Below, in pieces: positions 52,681 through 60,158 of a stretch of 64,000 bases of DNA; position 1 is the first letter of the stretch, and each line of letters starts with the position of its first letter. This DNA is from Oscillospiraceae bacterium. Its GTDB lineage: Bacteria; Bacillota; Clostridia; Oscillospirales; Oscillospiraceae. Position numbers and translations under genes: made by a program. The notes under the pieces were generated by a model that ran no database searches, had not been told where the DNA came from, and saw only the letters and a list, made by a program, of their open reading frames with translations. The stretch is from assembly GCA_022846095.1 (NCBI GenBank), contig AP025583.1, forward strand, positions 1,984,001-2,048,000, in the 5' to 3' direction.

Positions 52681-53568
52681 ATGGAAGGTATCATTCTGAA
52701 AGCCCTCAGCGGCTTCTACTACGTGGACGGCGGAGACGGGGAACTGACCGCCTGCCGGGGCCGGGGCAAGTTCCGCCACGAGGGGATTACTCCCCTGGTG
52801 GGCGACCGTGTGGCGTACACCCCCCTGGGGGAGGGCGCCGGGGTACTGGACGCGGTCCTGCCCCGGAAAAATGAGTTCCAGCGCCCGGCGGTGGCCAACA
52901 TCGACCAGCTTGTCATCATCGCCTCCGGGGCCATCCCCGTCACCGACCCGTTCCTGATCGACCGGGTGGTCTCCATCGCGGAGGGGCGGAGCTGCGAGAG
53001 CCTGATCTGCATCAACAAATGCGATTTGGACGCCGCCCAGGCGCTCTACGACACCTATCGGGGCGCGGGCTTTCCCACCCTGCGGGTGAGCGCCGAGACA
53101 GGGGAGGGTATCCCGGAGCTCAGCGCGGCAATCGCCGGAAAGGTGTCCGCCTTTACGGGTAATTCCGGCGTGGGCAAGTCCAGCATCCTCAACGCGCTGG
53201 AGCCGGGCTTCCACATCCAGGTGGGCCAGGTCAGCGAGAAGCTGGGCCGCGGGCGGCACACCACCCGGCACGTGGAGCTCTTCCGGCTGGGCAACGGGGC
53301 CATCGTGGCCGATACGCCCGGCTTCTCCTCCTTCGACACCGACCAGATGGAGCTGAAACGGCCCGAGGAGCTGCAATACGCCTTCCGGGAGTTCGCGCCC
53401 TATCTGGACGGCTGCCGGTTTACCGGGTGCGCCCATGTAAAGGAAAAGGGCTGTGCAGTCCTTGCTGCCCTGGCCGAGGGTAAGATCGCCCCCAGCCGCC
53501 ACGCCAGCTACGTCCGCCTGTACGAGCAGGCCAGGGAGGTGCCCGAGTGGGAACGGGGCAAGCAGTAG
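52681..53568 (+). CDS. rsgA: ribosome small-subunit GTPase RsgA
   Basis: 295 residues. RsgA checks late 30S maturation. An N-terminal OB fold (~1-65) precedes the permuted GTPase with G4 INKCDLD (~104) before G1 GNSGVGKSS (~160) and G3 DTPGFSSF. The C-terminal zinc knuckle is CRFTGCAHVKEKGC (~244-257). It begins 3 nt after prkC, so it is co-translated, and thiN overlaps its end. Confidence 0.96.
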   Translation: MEGIILKALSGFYYVDGGDGELTACRGRGKFRHEGITPLVGDRVAYTPLGEGAGVLDAVLPRKNEFQRPAVANIDQLVIIASGAIPVTDPFLIDRVVSIAEGRSCESLICINKCDLDAAQALYDTYRGAGFPTLRVSAETGEGIPELSAAIAGKVSAFTGNSGVGKSSILNALEPGFHIQVGQVSEKLGRGRHTTRHVELFRLGNGAIVADTPGFSSFDTDQMELKRPEELQYAFREFAPYLDGCRFTGCAHVKEKGCAVLAALAEGKIAPSRHASYVRLYEQAREVPEWERGKQ

Positions 53569-54197
53569 CGCGGGCGCTGATTTTCGGCTCCGCGCCCTGC
53601 GGGGACTGGTCCTTCCTGGCTCCCTATTTAGAGGAGGGCGGCTGGACGGTCTTCTGCGCCGACGGCGGGGTGAAAAATGCCCGGCGCGCCGGGCTGGAGC
53701 CGGACTATCTGATCGGGGACTGGGACTCCGGCGGCGCGCCCGAGGCGGGCGTACCCAGCCTGACCCTGCCCGCCGAGAAGGACATGACCGATCTCCAGGC
53801 CGCCGCAGGCCATGCCATTGCGCTGGGCGCTAAAACACTTCTGCTCTGCGGCTGCACCGGCGGGCGGCTGGATCACACCGCCTCCAATCTGGTGCTGCTG
53901 GAGTGGATCCACGGGCACGGCGGGACCGGGATCATCGCCGACCCGGACAACGAGGTGCGCTTTTTGGACGGCGGGCGGCTGCGGCTGGAAAACGTCCCAG
54001 CGTTTCGCTACCTCTCGCTGATCCCGCTGGACCGGACGGTTTCCGGCGTGTGCCTGCGGGGGGTCAAGTACCCGCTGGAGCAGGCCGGCCTGCGCAGGGG
54101 GGACACCCTGCCGGTGAGCAACGAGTTTGCCGGGCCCGCGGCGGAGATCGCCGTCGGCTCCGGCCGGGTACTGGTAATCCGCAGCCAGCGCATTTGA
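53547..54197 (+). CDS. thiN: thiamine pyrophosphokinase
   Basis: 216 residues. It converts thiamine to thiamine pyrophosphate. FCADGGVKNARRAGLEPDYLIGDWDS (landmark ~31-56), the ATP-binding DMTDLQAA and CGCTGGRLDHTASN are family signatures. The GTG at 53547 lies within rsgA (22-nt overlap) but has GGGAGG 7 nt upstream, which fixes it. In Bacillus rpe sits between rsgA and thiN; here it is absent. Confidence 0.93.
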   Translation: MGTGQAVARALIFGSAPCGDWSFLAPYLEEGGWTVFCADGGVKNARRAGLEPDYLIGDWDSGGAPEAGVPSLTLPAEKDMTDLQAAAGHAIALGAKTLLLCGCTGGRLDHTASNLVLLEWIHGHGGTGIIADPDNEVRFLDGGRLRLENVPAFRYLSLIPLDRTVSGVCLRGVKYPLEQAGLRRGDTLPVSNEFAGPAAEIAVGSGRVLVIRSQRI

Positions 54198-54276
54198 ATT
54201 TCATACCTGACATGGAACCCACGGCCGTCTCCCGCGTATACTGTCTTAGACAGAAATGCGAAGGGAGGCGGCCGTT
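54198..54276. other. spacer before the small membrane protein gene
   Basis: 79 bp with TATACT (54237-54242) and a weak TGGAAC 18 bp before it as the only promoter-like signal. Nothing else was recognised. Confidence 0.3.
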
Positions 54277-54468
54277 TTGCCGTCCTGGCTGACAAAAAAG
54301 AACCTGGAGGTGGCGGCGGGCTGCGCTGGAGCCGTGGCAGTCCTGCTCTTTCCCGCCAGCCTCATTACCCTCGGCATCGGCGCGGCGCTGGGCTACAAGG
54401 GCCGCAGCTGGATCAAGGAGAACATCGTGGACAATATCAGTCAAATCGGAGGGGAGGTCATAAGATGA
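54277..54468 (+). CDS. small membrane protein encoded just before spoVM
   Basis: 63 residues: a charged start (WLTKKNLEVAAG), one or two hydrophobic glycine/alanine-rich segments (~15-40) and an amphipathic end (GRSWIKENIVDNISQIGGEV). No family recognised. TTG 54277 is preferred over ATG 54256 because GGGAGG sits 8 nt before the TTG and would lie inside the gene otherwise. It overlaps spoVM by 4 nt (ATGA), so both are coupled, pointing to a sporulation role. Confidence 0.6.
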   Translation: MPSWLTKKNLEVAAGCAGAVAVLLFPASLITLGIGAALGYKGRSWIKENIVDNISQIGGEVIR

Positions 54469-54536
54469 AAATTGTGGTAGTCAAATCCCCCAAAGCGTTC
54501 CGGGGTATTCTGCGCACCCTCTTCGGCCTGCGGTAA
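54465..54536 (+). CDS. spoVM: SpoVM-like spore coat anchoring peptide
   Basis: A 23-residue gene, MKIVVVKSPKAFRGILRTLF followed by GLR. It matches the layout of Bacillus SpoVM, a 26-residue amphipathic helix that recognises the curved forespore membrane and anchors SpoIVA. The key Pro9 is kept, as are the Lys2/Lys7/Lys10 pattern, a Gly near position 14 and a basic end. GGAGG lies 7 nt before the ATG. Its position after prpC-prkC-rsgA-thiN is the same as in Bacillus. The partner gene spoIVA is at 58632. Confidence 0.85.
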   Translation: MKIVVVKSPKAFRGILRTLFGLR

Positions 54537-54545
54537 GTCTTTGTC

Positions 54546-54572
54546 ATAGCGCGGGGACCTTGTACATATAGT
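54546..54572 (+). promoter_or_regulatory. candidate sigma-E promoter of the SPOCS/LysM gene
   Basis: TCATAGC (54544-54550) and CATATAGT (54565-54572) with a 14-bp spacer resemble the mother-cell sigma-E pattern kmATATT-N13/14-CATACAnT. It lies 48 bp before the gene. Confidence 0.5.
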
Positions 54573-54619
54573 TTCATAGCAAGAAAAGGCCGGACGGCCT
54601 GTACAAGGAGTGGAACGCT

Positions 54620-56149
54620 ATGGAGCTGGAACTGGATCGGACCCACCTGAGCGGTTACGAGACCGTATTGGATACCACGATATTCCATGAAGAGACCATG
54701 GAGATGATCGTCCCGGACGCCTGCCCCGATATTCTGCGCATCGCGGATACCGAGGCCAGGGTCCTGCTGGGCGGCAAGGAGGCCATGGAGGGCAGGGCGG
54801 AGGTCTCCGGCACTGTAAAGGCGTCCATCCTCTACCTGCCCGACGGGGAGGAGGGGATGCGCCGCATGGAGGTCACCATCCCCTTCTCCTGCAGCGCCGA
54901 CGCCCCCGGGCTGGGGAGCCACTGTACCCTGGTGGCCCTGCCCCGGGTCCAGGCCGCCGAGACCCGCAGCCTCAACCCCCGCAAGGTGCTGGTGCGGGTC
55001 AACCTGGCGGTCTGCCTGTCCGCCTACGCCCCCATGACCGACAGCATTTGCGCGGGGGTGCTGGGCCCCGAGGGGAGCGGCGTGGAGCAGCTCCAGGAGG
55101 ACCACAGCGCTTATGTGGTGGCCTGCGTACAGGAGAAACCATTTACATTCTCCGACGACGTGGCAATCTCGGGCAGCCGGCCTGAGGCGGCCCAGCTGCT
55201 GAAAAACCGGGTGACCCTGGCCTGCAACGAGTCCAAGGTCATCGGCAACAAGCTCATTTTCAAGGGGGAGGCCCGCCTCCAGCTATTCTACCGGGCCGGT
55301 GACAACAGCCTGTGTACGGCGGACTACGAGCTGCCCTTCTCCCAGATCATGGAGATTACCGGGGCGGGGGAGGACGCGGACTGCACCCTGGACGTGGTGC
55401 TCACCTCGGCGGAGTGCAATTTGGACTCGGCGGGGGAGGGGCGCACGGTGGCGGTCTCCCTGGGCCTGCTGGCCCAGGCGGTGGTGCGGGAGGAGCGCTC
55501 CTTCCAGATGCTCACCGACCTCTACTCCACGCTCTACAGCCTGACCCCCGAGACGGAGGCCTATTCCTTCTGCCGCGTGCTGGACCAGGGGATACGCAGC
55601 CAGACCGTGCGGGAGATCCTGGAGACCGGCGTGATGGCCCGCGCGGTGGCGGACGCCTACGTCTGTATCGGCCAGGTCACCCAGGGCCGTGAGGGAGAAA
55701 AGCTGGTCCTGACCGCCGACGCGGCGGTGACGGTGGTCTTTACCGGGGAGGAGGGCGGCGTCAGCTCGGTTACCCGCTCCATTCCCGTCTCCTGCCCGGT
55801 GGAGCTGCCCGAGGGCTGCCTGTGCTCCTGTACCTGCACCTGCCCGGAGCCGGTCTTTGCCACTACCACCACCGGGGGCATCGAGGTCCGCTTCCCGCTG
55901 GACTTCCGCTTCCTGGCCCTGTCCGTGGGCCGGGTGGCCGGCGTGTCCGCCGTGCGGGTGGAGGAGGCGGCGGCCGGGAGCGGTGAGAGCCAGCCGTCCA
56001 TCGTGCTGCGCATGGTGGGCCGCCAGGAGCGGCTTTGGGACATCGCCAAGGCCTACCGCACCACGGCGGAGGAGATCCGCCGGGCCAACGGCCTGGAGGA
56101 GGAGGGCGCGCCCCAGGGACAGCTGCTCCTGATCCCCAGAAAACGGTAG
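54620..56149 (+). CDS. SPOCS (DUF3794) and LysM domain protein, spore coat type
   Basis: 509 residues. Two to three SPOCS/DUF3794 repeats (~30-130, ~170-300, ~310-440) are recognised by TMEMIVPDACPDILRIADTEARV and FKGEARLQLFYR. A C-terminal LysM (~455-507, RQERLWDIAKAYRTTAEEIRRANGL) binds peptidoglycan. Such proteins are spore-coat or cortex-associated in Clostridia. CAAGGAG ribosome binding site and a sigma-E-like promoter upstream support mother-cell expression. The IS200 element begins right after its stop codon. Confidence 0.88.
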   Translation: MELELDRTHLSGYETVLDTTIFHEETMEMIVPDACPDILRIADTEARVLLGGKEAMEGRAEVSGTVKASILYLPDGEEGMRRMEVTIPFSCSADAPGLGSHCTLVALPRVQAAETRSLNPRKVLVRVNLAVCLSAYAPMTDSICAGVLGPEGSGVEQLQEDHSAYVVACVQEKPFTFSDDVAISGSRPEAAQLLKNRVTLACNESKVIGNKLIFKGEARLQLFYRAGDNSLCTADYELPFSQIMEITGAGEDADCTLDVVLTSAECNLDSAGEGRTVAVSLGLLAQAVVREERSFQMLTDLYSTLYSLTPETEAYSFCRVLDQGIRSQTVREILETGVMARAVADAYVCIGQVTQGREGEKLVLTADAAVTVVFTGEEGGVSSVTRSIPVSCPVELPEGCLCSCTCTCPEPVFATTTTGGIEVRFPLDFRFLALSVGRVAGVSAVRVEEAAAGSGESQPSIVLRMVGRQERLWDIAKAYRTTAEEIRRANGLEEEGAPQGQLLLIPRKR

Positions 56150-56150
56150 T

Positions 56151-56280
56151 CAGGACCACCCGTAAAACGGGTGGCCTGCACAAGCCCTAAAAGGGCTTCA
56201 TGCCAGCTGAGCCTCAAGGCTCATGAATAGGTTTGCCGAGCGCATCAATTTCTCAGGCAGCCCCCGTAAAGGGGGCTGTC
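56151..56280. repeat. array of four short hairpins at the 3' side of tnpA
   Basis: Stems: 56155-56162/56166-56173, 56181-56187/56191-56197, 56207-56212/56217-56222 and 56257-56264/56270-56277. Loops are 3-5 nt and A-rich (AAA, AAA, TCAA, GTAAA). One of them probably marks the transposon end; the others may form a structured RNA or act on transposase mRNA. Confidence 0.65.
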
Positions 56281-56281
56281 T

Positions 56282-56752
56282 TTATTTGCCCTTCCTTACC
56301 GGCTCACCCGTAAACGGGTCGGTAAACTCCTTCATGGATATTTGGTCTTTCATAATATCCTCCTGCATCTGGTTTCGGATATATTCTCGGATTGCCTTCT
56401 TGTTGCGTCCAACTGTATCCACATAATACCCGGTACACCAGAATTCTCGATTCCCATACTTGTACTTCAAATTGGCGTGCCGGTCGAATATCATTAAACT
56501 GCTTTTCCCTTTCAAATACCCTACGAATTGGGATACACTGTATTTCGGCGGTATGCTTAAAAGCATATGCATGTGGTCCGGGCAGGCATTTGCCTCTATG
56601 ATCTCTACTCCCTTATACTCGCACAGCCGCCGCAAAATACTCCCTATGTCTGCCTTTATCTTCCCATATATTATCTGCCTACGATACTTCGGTGCAAATA
56701 CAATATGGTACTTACAATTCCACTTCGTATGTGCTAAACTTTTACTATCCAC
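56282..56752 (-). CDS. tnpA: IS200/IS605 family transposase TnpA
   Basis: 156 residues from a GTG at 56752. It is a single-strand Y1 transposase. The start VDSKSLAHTKWNCKYHIVFAPKYRR is typical. The HUH metal motif is HMHM in ACPDHMHMLLSIPP and the catalytic Tyr is in IREYIRNQ. A 21-residue in-frame extension to TTG 56815 exists, but GGAGG about 11 nt before the GTG and family length favour 56752. The gene seems intact, so the element may be active. Confidence 0.93.
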   Translation of the reverse strand: MDSKSLAHTKWNCKYHIVFAPKYRRQIIYGKIKADIGSILRRLCEYKGVEIIEANACPDHMHMLLSIPPKYSVSQFVGYLKGKSSLMIFDRHANLKYKYGNREFWCTGYYVDTVGRNKKAIREYIRNQMQEDIMKDQISMKEFTDPFTGEPVRKGK

Positions 56753-56838
56753 TCGTGGATGCCCCTCCTTTGGTTTTGATGTGGTCGGCAAACCTACATC
56801 TATTCTACCAAACAAGGGGCTTTTTTGCTCCTACTCAT

Positions 56839-56878
56839 AGGCATAGCCTTTTTAGAACCACGGGCATAGCCCGTGGTT
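56839..56878. repeat. twin hairpins at the 5' side of tnpA
   Basis: AGGC-ATA-GCCT (56839-56849) and a 10-bp stem with the same ATA loop (56856-56878). Both share GGCATAGCC and are followed by T-runs. Typical of IS200 subterminal palindromes recognised by TnpA. Confidence 0.65.
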
Positions 56879-56900
56879 TTCCGTGCTATGGCTAACAAAG

Positions 56901-56933
56901 AAAGGACGCCATCCAGATTGGATGGCGTCCTTT
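56901..56933 (-). terminator. intrinsic terminator of the fatty acid transporter gene
   Basis: A 15-bp stem (56901-56915 with 56919-56933) with a 3-nt loop. On the minus strand it is followed by TTTCTTTG. It lies 13 nt past the stop codon. Confidence 0.8.
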
Positions 56934-56945
56934 TCTGCCGTCTAT

Positions 56946-58313
56946 TTAGAATAGCCAGGCCCACAGGAGGAAGCCGCCGCAGGCCACAAGGCCGGTAAAG
57001 AGCAGCACCGTGACTAGGAAGCCCATGATGTCCTTGGCCGACAGGCCGGCCACGCCCAGAGCGGGGAGGGCCCAGAAGGGCTGGATCATGTTGGTCCACT
57101 GGTCGCCCCAGGCGATGGCCATGGCCGCGCGCCCGGCGTCCACGCCCATCTTGGCGGCGGCGGGCATCACGATGGGGCCCTGTACCGCCCACTGGCCGCC
57201 GCCGGAGGGGACGAAGAAGTTGACGATGCCGGCGGAGAGGAAGGTGAACAGGGGGAAGGTGGTGGGGTTGGAGATGCTGACGAAGAAGTCGGAGATAACC
57301 CCGGCCAGAGAAACGCCGTCTATGTTCTTTACGGTCATCATGCCCATGATGCCCGCGTAGAAGGGGAACTGGAGCAGGATGCCCGCGGCGCCCTTGGCGG
57401 CGTCGCCCACCGCGTCCACGTACCTGCGCAGATCGCCGTGGAGGATGATCCCCAGGAAGAGGAAGATAAAGTTGACGATGTTCAGATCCAGGCTGTTGCC
57501 GATGGCCTTGTGGTCGATGGCGACGGAGCGGTAGAAGTAGTAGATGATGTATGCCACGCCCGCCACGCTGACGATGACCCACAGAATACGGCTGTGCTCC
57601 ATCTTCTCAGCCGGGGTGCTGCGGGAGTACGCCTTTTCCGCCTGATCCTCCAGCAGGGCGGGATCCACCACGATGGTATGCTCCTTGCTGGGGTGCATGG
57701 CGTAGTTGATGAAGGGCATGGCGACCAGGATGATGCCCACCATAATGAGGTTCATGGGGTGGAAGATGGTCAGGTTCGTCCCGGCCTGGTAGGTCACGTC
57801 GGTGATGGTATACCCGCCGGACAGGGTGAGGGGGACGGAGCCGGAGAGGCCCGCGTGCCAGACCACGAAGCCGGAGTAGGCGGAGGCGATCAGCAGGCGG
57901 TAATCCACGTCGCGCACGCGGCGGGCCACCTCCTTGGCCAGCAGTGCGCCGACGATGAGGCCGAAGCCCCAGTTGAGCCAGCAGCAGATGGTGGAGACCA
58001 GGGTGGTGATGATAATGGCGCTCATTTTGCCCTTGGCGAGGGAGGCGATGGAGCCAAGGGCCCGCTTACAGACCTTGGCGGAGGCCATGGCGGAGCCGAG
58101 CACCAGCACCAGCGCCATCTGCATGGAGAAGGAGAGCAGCTTCCAGAAGCCGTCGGAATTGCCCCAGGCGTAGAGGATTTGGATGGGTCCCTGCCGGGTC
58201 GCCGCCATGGCGGCGACATACACGACGATGCTCAGGATGACCGCGAAGAGGAATGGATCGGGGAGCCAGCGGTTGACCACGCGTACGCAGCCGTTTGTGA
58301 ACCTCTTGAACAT
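56946..58313 (-). CDS. atoE: AtoE-type short-chain fatty acid transporter
   Basis: 455 residues with about twelve membrane helices. NRWLPDPFLFAVILSIVVY at the N-terminus, WLNWGFGLIVGALLAKEVAR, HAGLSGSVPLTLSGGYT and FFVPSGGGQWAVQGPIVMPAA are typical of the AtoE/TIGR00366 family, which moves short-chain acids such as butyrate or acetoacetate. AAAGGAGGG 6-8 nt before the ATG. It stands alone, divergent from spoIVA. Gene symbol by family only. Confidence 0.88.
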   Translation of the reverse strand: MFKRFTNGCVRVVNRWLPDPFLFAVILSIVVYVAAMAATRQGPIQILYAWGNSDGFWKLLSFSMQMALVLVLGSAMASAKVCKRALGSIASLAKGKMSAIIITTLVSTICCWLNWGFGLIVGALLAKEVARRVRDVDYRLLIASAYSGFVVWHAGLSGSVPLTLSGGYTITDVTYQAGTNLTIFHPMNLIMVGIILVAMPFINYAMHPSKEHTIVVDPALLEDQAEKAYSRSTPAEKMEHSRILWVIVSVAGVAYIIYYFYRSVAIDHKAIGNSLDLNIVNFIFLFLGIILHGDLRRYVDAVGDAAKGAAGILLQFPFYAGIMGMMTVKNIDGVSLAGVISDFFVSISNPTTFPLFTFLSAGIVNFFVPSGGGQWAVQGPIVMPAAAKMGVDAGRAAMAIAWGDQWTNMIQPFWALPALGVAGLSAKDIMGFLVTVLLFTGLVACGGFLLWAWLF

Positions 58314-58631
58314 AGAATCCCTCCTTTAAATTTGGCCCGGCCCCTCAACCGGGCATCTATGGCACGCCGCACAGCCGGGGCCGCGCGGCGGTTACCATAC
58401 AGGTTTTGGACAATCAGTTAAAACCTATCAATTAAGTATATAATAATTATATCGGCCGGAAATTTCAATACTTAATCCGAAATATTAGAAAAATTTTCTT
58501 TCGGATCTCCGCAGACCTCCTCCTGTCCCACATTCCAGGTATAATCCACGGCTTATCCCCATAGGTATGTAGAGTAAACGACCGGCCGTTTGGGCATCGG
58601 ACGCCTTGCCAGGCCGAAGGAGGAATCGTAA
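58314..58631. other. AT-rich divergent intergenic region (transporter / spoIVA)
   Basis: 318 bp without a gene. Bases 58420-58500 are strikingly AT-rich for this genome (several TATA-like blocks). A minus-strand promoter of the TTTAAC-N17-TATGGT type is possible near 58395-58415. A sigma-E-like signal for spoIVA lies at 58539-58567. Confidence 0.45.
58539..58567 (+). promoter_or_regulatory. candidate sigma-E promoter of spoIVA
   Basis: GTATAAT (58539-58545) and CATAGGTA (58560-58567) with a 14-bp spacer, the same spacing as at the SPOCS/LysM gene. The match in the -10 is partial. spoIVA is a sigma-E gene in Bacillus. Confidence 0.4.
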
Positions 58632-60110
58632 GTGGAACAGCGCAAAATCTACGAGGACATCGCCCTGCGGACCGAGGGAGACATCTATATCGGCGTCGTG
58701 GGGCCGGTAAGGACGGGGAAATCCACCTTTATCAAGCGCTTTATGGAGACGCTGGTCATCCCCAACATCGAGAACGTCTACCGTCGGGAGCGGGCCCGCG
58801 ACGAGCTGCCCCAGAGCGGGTCGGGCCGCACCATCATGACCGCCGAGCCCAAGTTCGTGCCCGAGGAGGCGGTGGAGATCACTATGGACAACGGCGCGGC
58901 CTTCTCGGTGCGCCTCATCGACTGCGTGGGCTACATGGTGCCCGGCGCGGTGGGCTCCCTGGAGGATGACAGCCCCCGCATGGTGACCACCCCCTGGTTC
59001 GACTATGAGATCCCCATGACCGAGGCCGCCGAGATCGGCACACGCAAGGTCATCGCCGAGCACTCCACCATCGGCATCGTCATCACCACCGACGGCACCA
59101 TCACCGACATCGCCCGGGAGGACTACCTGGAGGCGGAGGAGCGGGTGATCAGCGAGCTCAAGGAGCTGGGGAAGCCCTTCCTGGTGGTGCTCAACTCCTC
59201 CTATCCCAATTCCGACCGGGCCCAGGCCATCCGGGCGGACATCTCCTCCCGCTACGATGTGACGTGCGTGTGCGCCAACTGCCTGGAGCTGGACGAGGCC
59301 GACGTGACCAGCATCATCAAGGGGGTGCTGTACGAGTTCCCGGTGAAGGAGCTGGACCTCTTCCTGCCCCCCTGGGTGGACGCGCTGCCCTACGACCACC
59401 CCATCAAGAGCGGGCTATACACCGCTATCCGGGAGGGGGCCCAGGGGATGCGCCGCATCCGGGACGTGGAGCAGGCGGTGTCCTCCATCGGCGCGTGCGA
59501 GAGCGTCTCCAGCGCCCGGATCACCTCCATCAGCCTGGGCACCGGCCTGGCGGCTGCCGCGCTGGAGCTGCCGCGCAGCCTCTTCTACGACACCATCTCC
59601 CAGCAGTCCGGATTCACCATCCAGGACGACGGGGATCTGATGGGCCTGCTCACCGAGCTGGCCCACGTGAAGGGGGAGTACGACAAGGTGGCCGGGGCGC
59701 TGGAGGAGGTCAAGGCCACGGGCTACGGCATCGTCATCCCCAGCACCGACGAGCTGGTGCTGGAGGAGCCCGAAATCGTCAAGACGGGCGGGCGCTACGG
59801 CGTGCGCCTCAAGGCCTCCGCGCCCTCCATCCACATGATCCGGGCGGACATCGAGACCGAGGTCTCGCCCATCGTGGGGAACGAGAAGCAGTCCGAGGAG
59901 ATGGTCAACTTCCTGCTCCAGGAGTTCGAGGGGGACACGGGCAAGATCTGGGAGTCCAACATCTTTGGGAAGTCCTTCCACGACCTGGTCAGCGAGGATC
60001 TCAACAGCAAGCTCAAGCGTATGCCGGACGACGCGCGGGGCAAGCTCCAGGAGACCCTGCAGAGGATCATCAACGAGGGCTCCGGCGGGCTTATCTGCAT
60101 TATTCTATAG
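58632..60110 (+). CDS. spoIVA: stage IV sporulation protein A (coat morphogenetic ATPase)
   Basis: 492 residues, the normal length. SpoIVA polymerises with ATP hydrolysis into the spore coat basement layer and is anchored by SpoVM. The P-loop GVVGPVRTGKST (~20-31), RRERARDELPQSGSGRTIMTAEPKFVP and IDCVGYMVPGA are nearly invariant signatures. The C-terminal helical region ends SSGGLICIIL-like, needed for forespore targeting. GTG start 8 nt after GAAGGAGG. Ends at a shared terminator. Confidence 0.97.
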   Translation: MEQRKIYEDIALRTEGDIYIGVVGPVRTGKSTFIKRFMETLVIPNIENVYRRERARDELPQSGSGRTIMTAEPKFVPEEAVEITMDNGAAFSVRLIDCVGYMVPGAVGSLEDDSPRMVTTPWFDYEIPMTEAAEIGTRKVIAEHSTIGIVITTDGTITDIAREDYLEAEERVISELKELGKPFLVVLNSSYPNSDRAQAIRADISSRYDVTCVCANCLELDEADVTSIIKGVLYEFPVKELDLFLPPWVDALPYDHPIKSGLYTAIREGAQGMRRIRDVEQAVSSIGACESVSSARITSISLGTGLAAAALELPRSLFYDTISQQSGFTIQDDGDLMGLLTELAHVKGEYDKVAGALEEVKATGYGIVIPSTDELVLEEPEIVKTGGRYGVRLKASAPSIHMIRADIETEVSPIVGNEKQSEEMVNFLLQEFEGDTGKIWESNIFGKSFHDLVSEDLNSKLKRMPDDARGKLQETLQRIINEGSGGLICIIL

Positions 60111-60112
60111 GG

Positions 60113-60154
60113 AAAAAGGGACCCGTGGAGCGGCGCTCCACGGGTCCCTTTTTT
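60113..60154. terminator. bidirectional terminator between spoIVA and the GH13 gene
   Basis: A 19-bp near-perfect stem (60113-60131 with 60135-60153) with a 3-nt loop, A5 on the left and T6 on the right. It serves both converging genes. Confidence 0.92.
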
Positions 60155-60158
60155 CTTA

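Larger units (their letters stand above)
56150..56890 (-). mobile_element. IS200/IS605-type insertion sequence (tnpA only)
   Basis: A single HUH transposase gene on the minus strand with structured ends on both sides and no tnpB, so IS200-like. The plus-left flank carries four hairpins (56151-56280). The plus-right flank carries two hairpins with a shared GGCATAGCC core (56839-56849 and 56856-56878). The element is clearly poorer in G+C than the surrounding genes. Exact termini cannot be set without another copy. Confidence 0.8.

Noticed and set aside
50638-53502. 954-codon minus-strand frame opposite prkC and rsgA
   Set aside because: Antisense shadow of two well-recognised genes with His/Val/Gly-rich low-information sequence.
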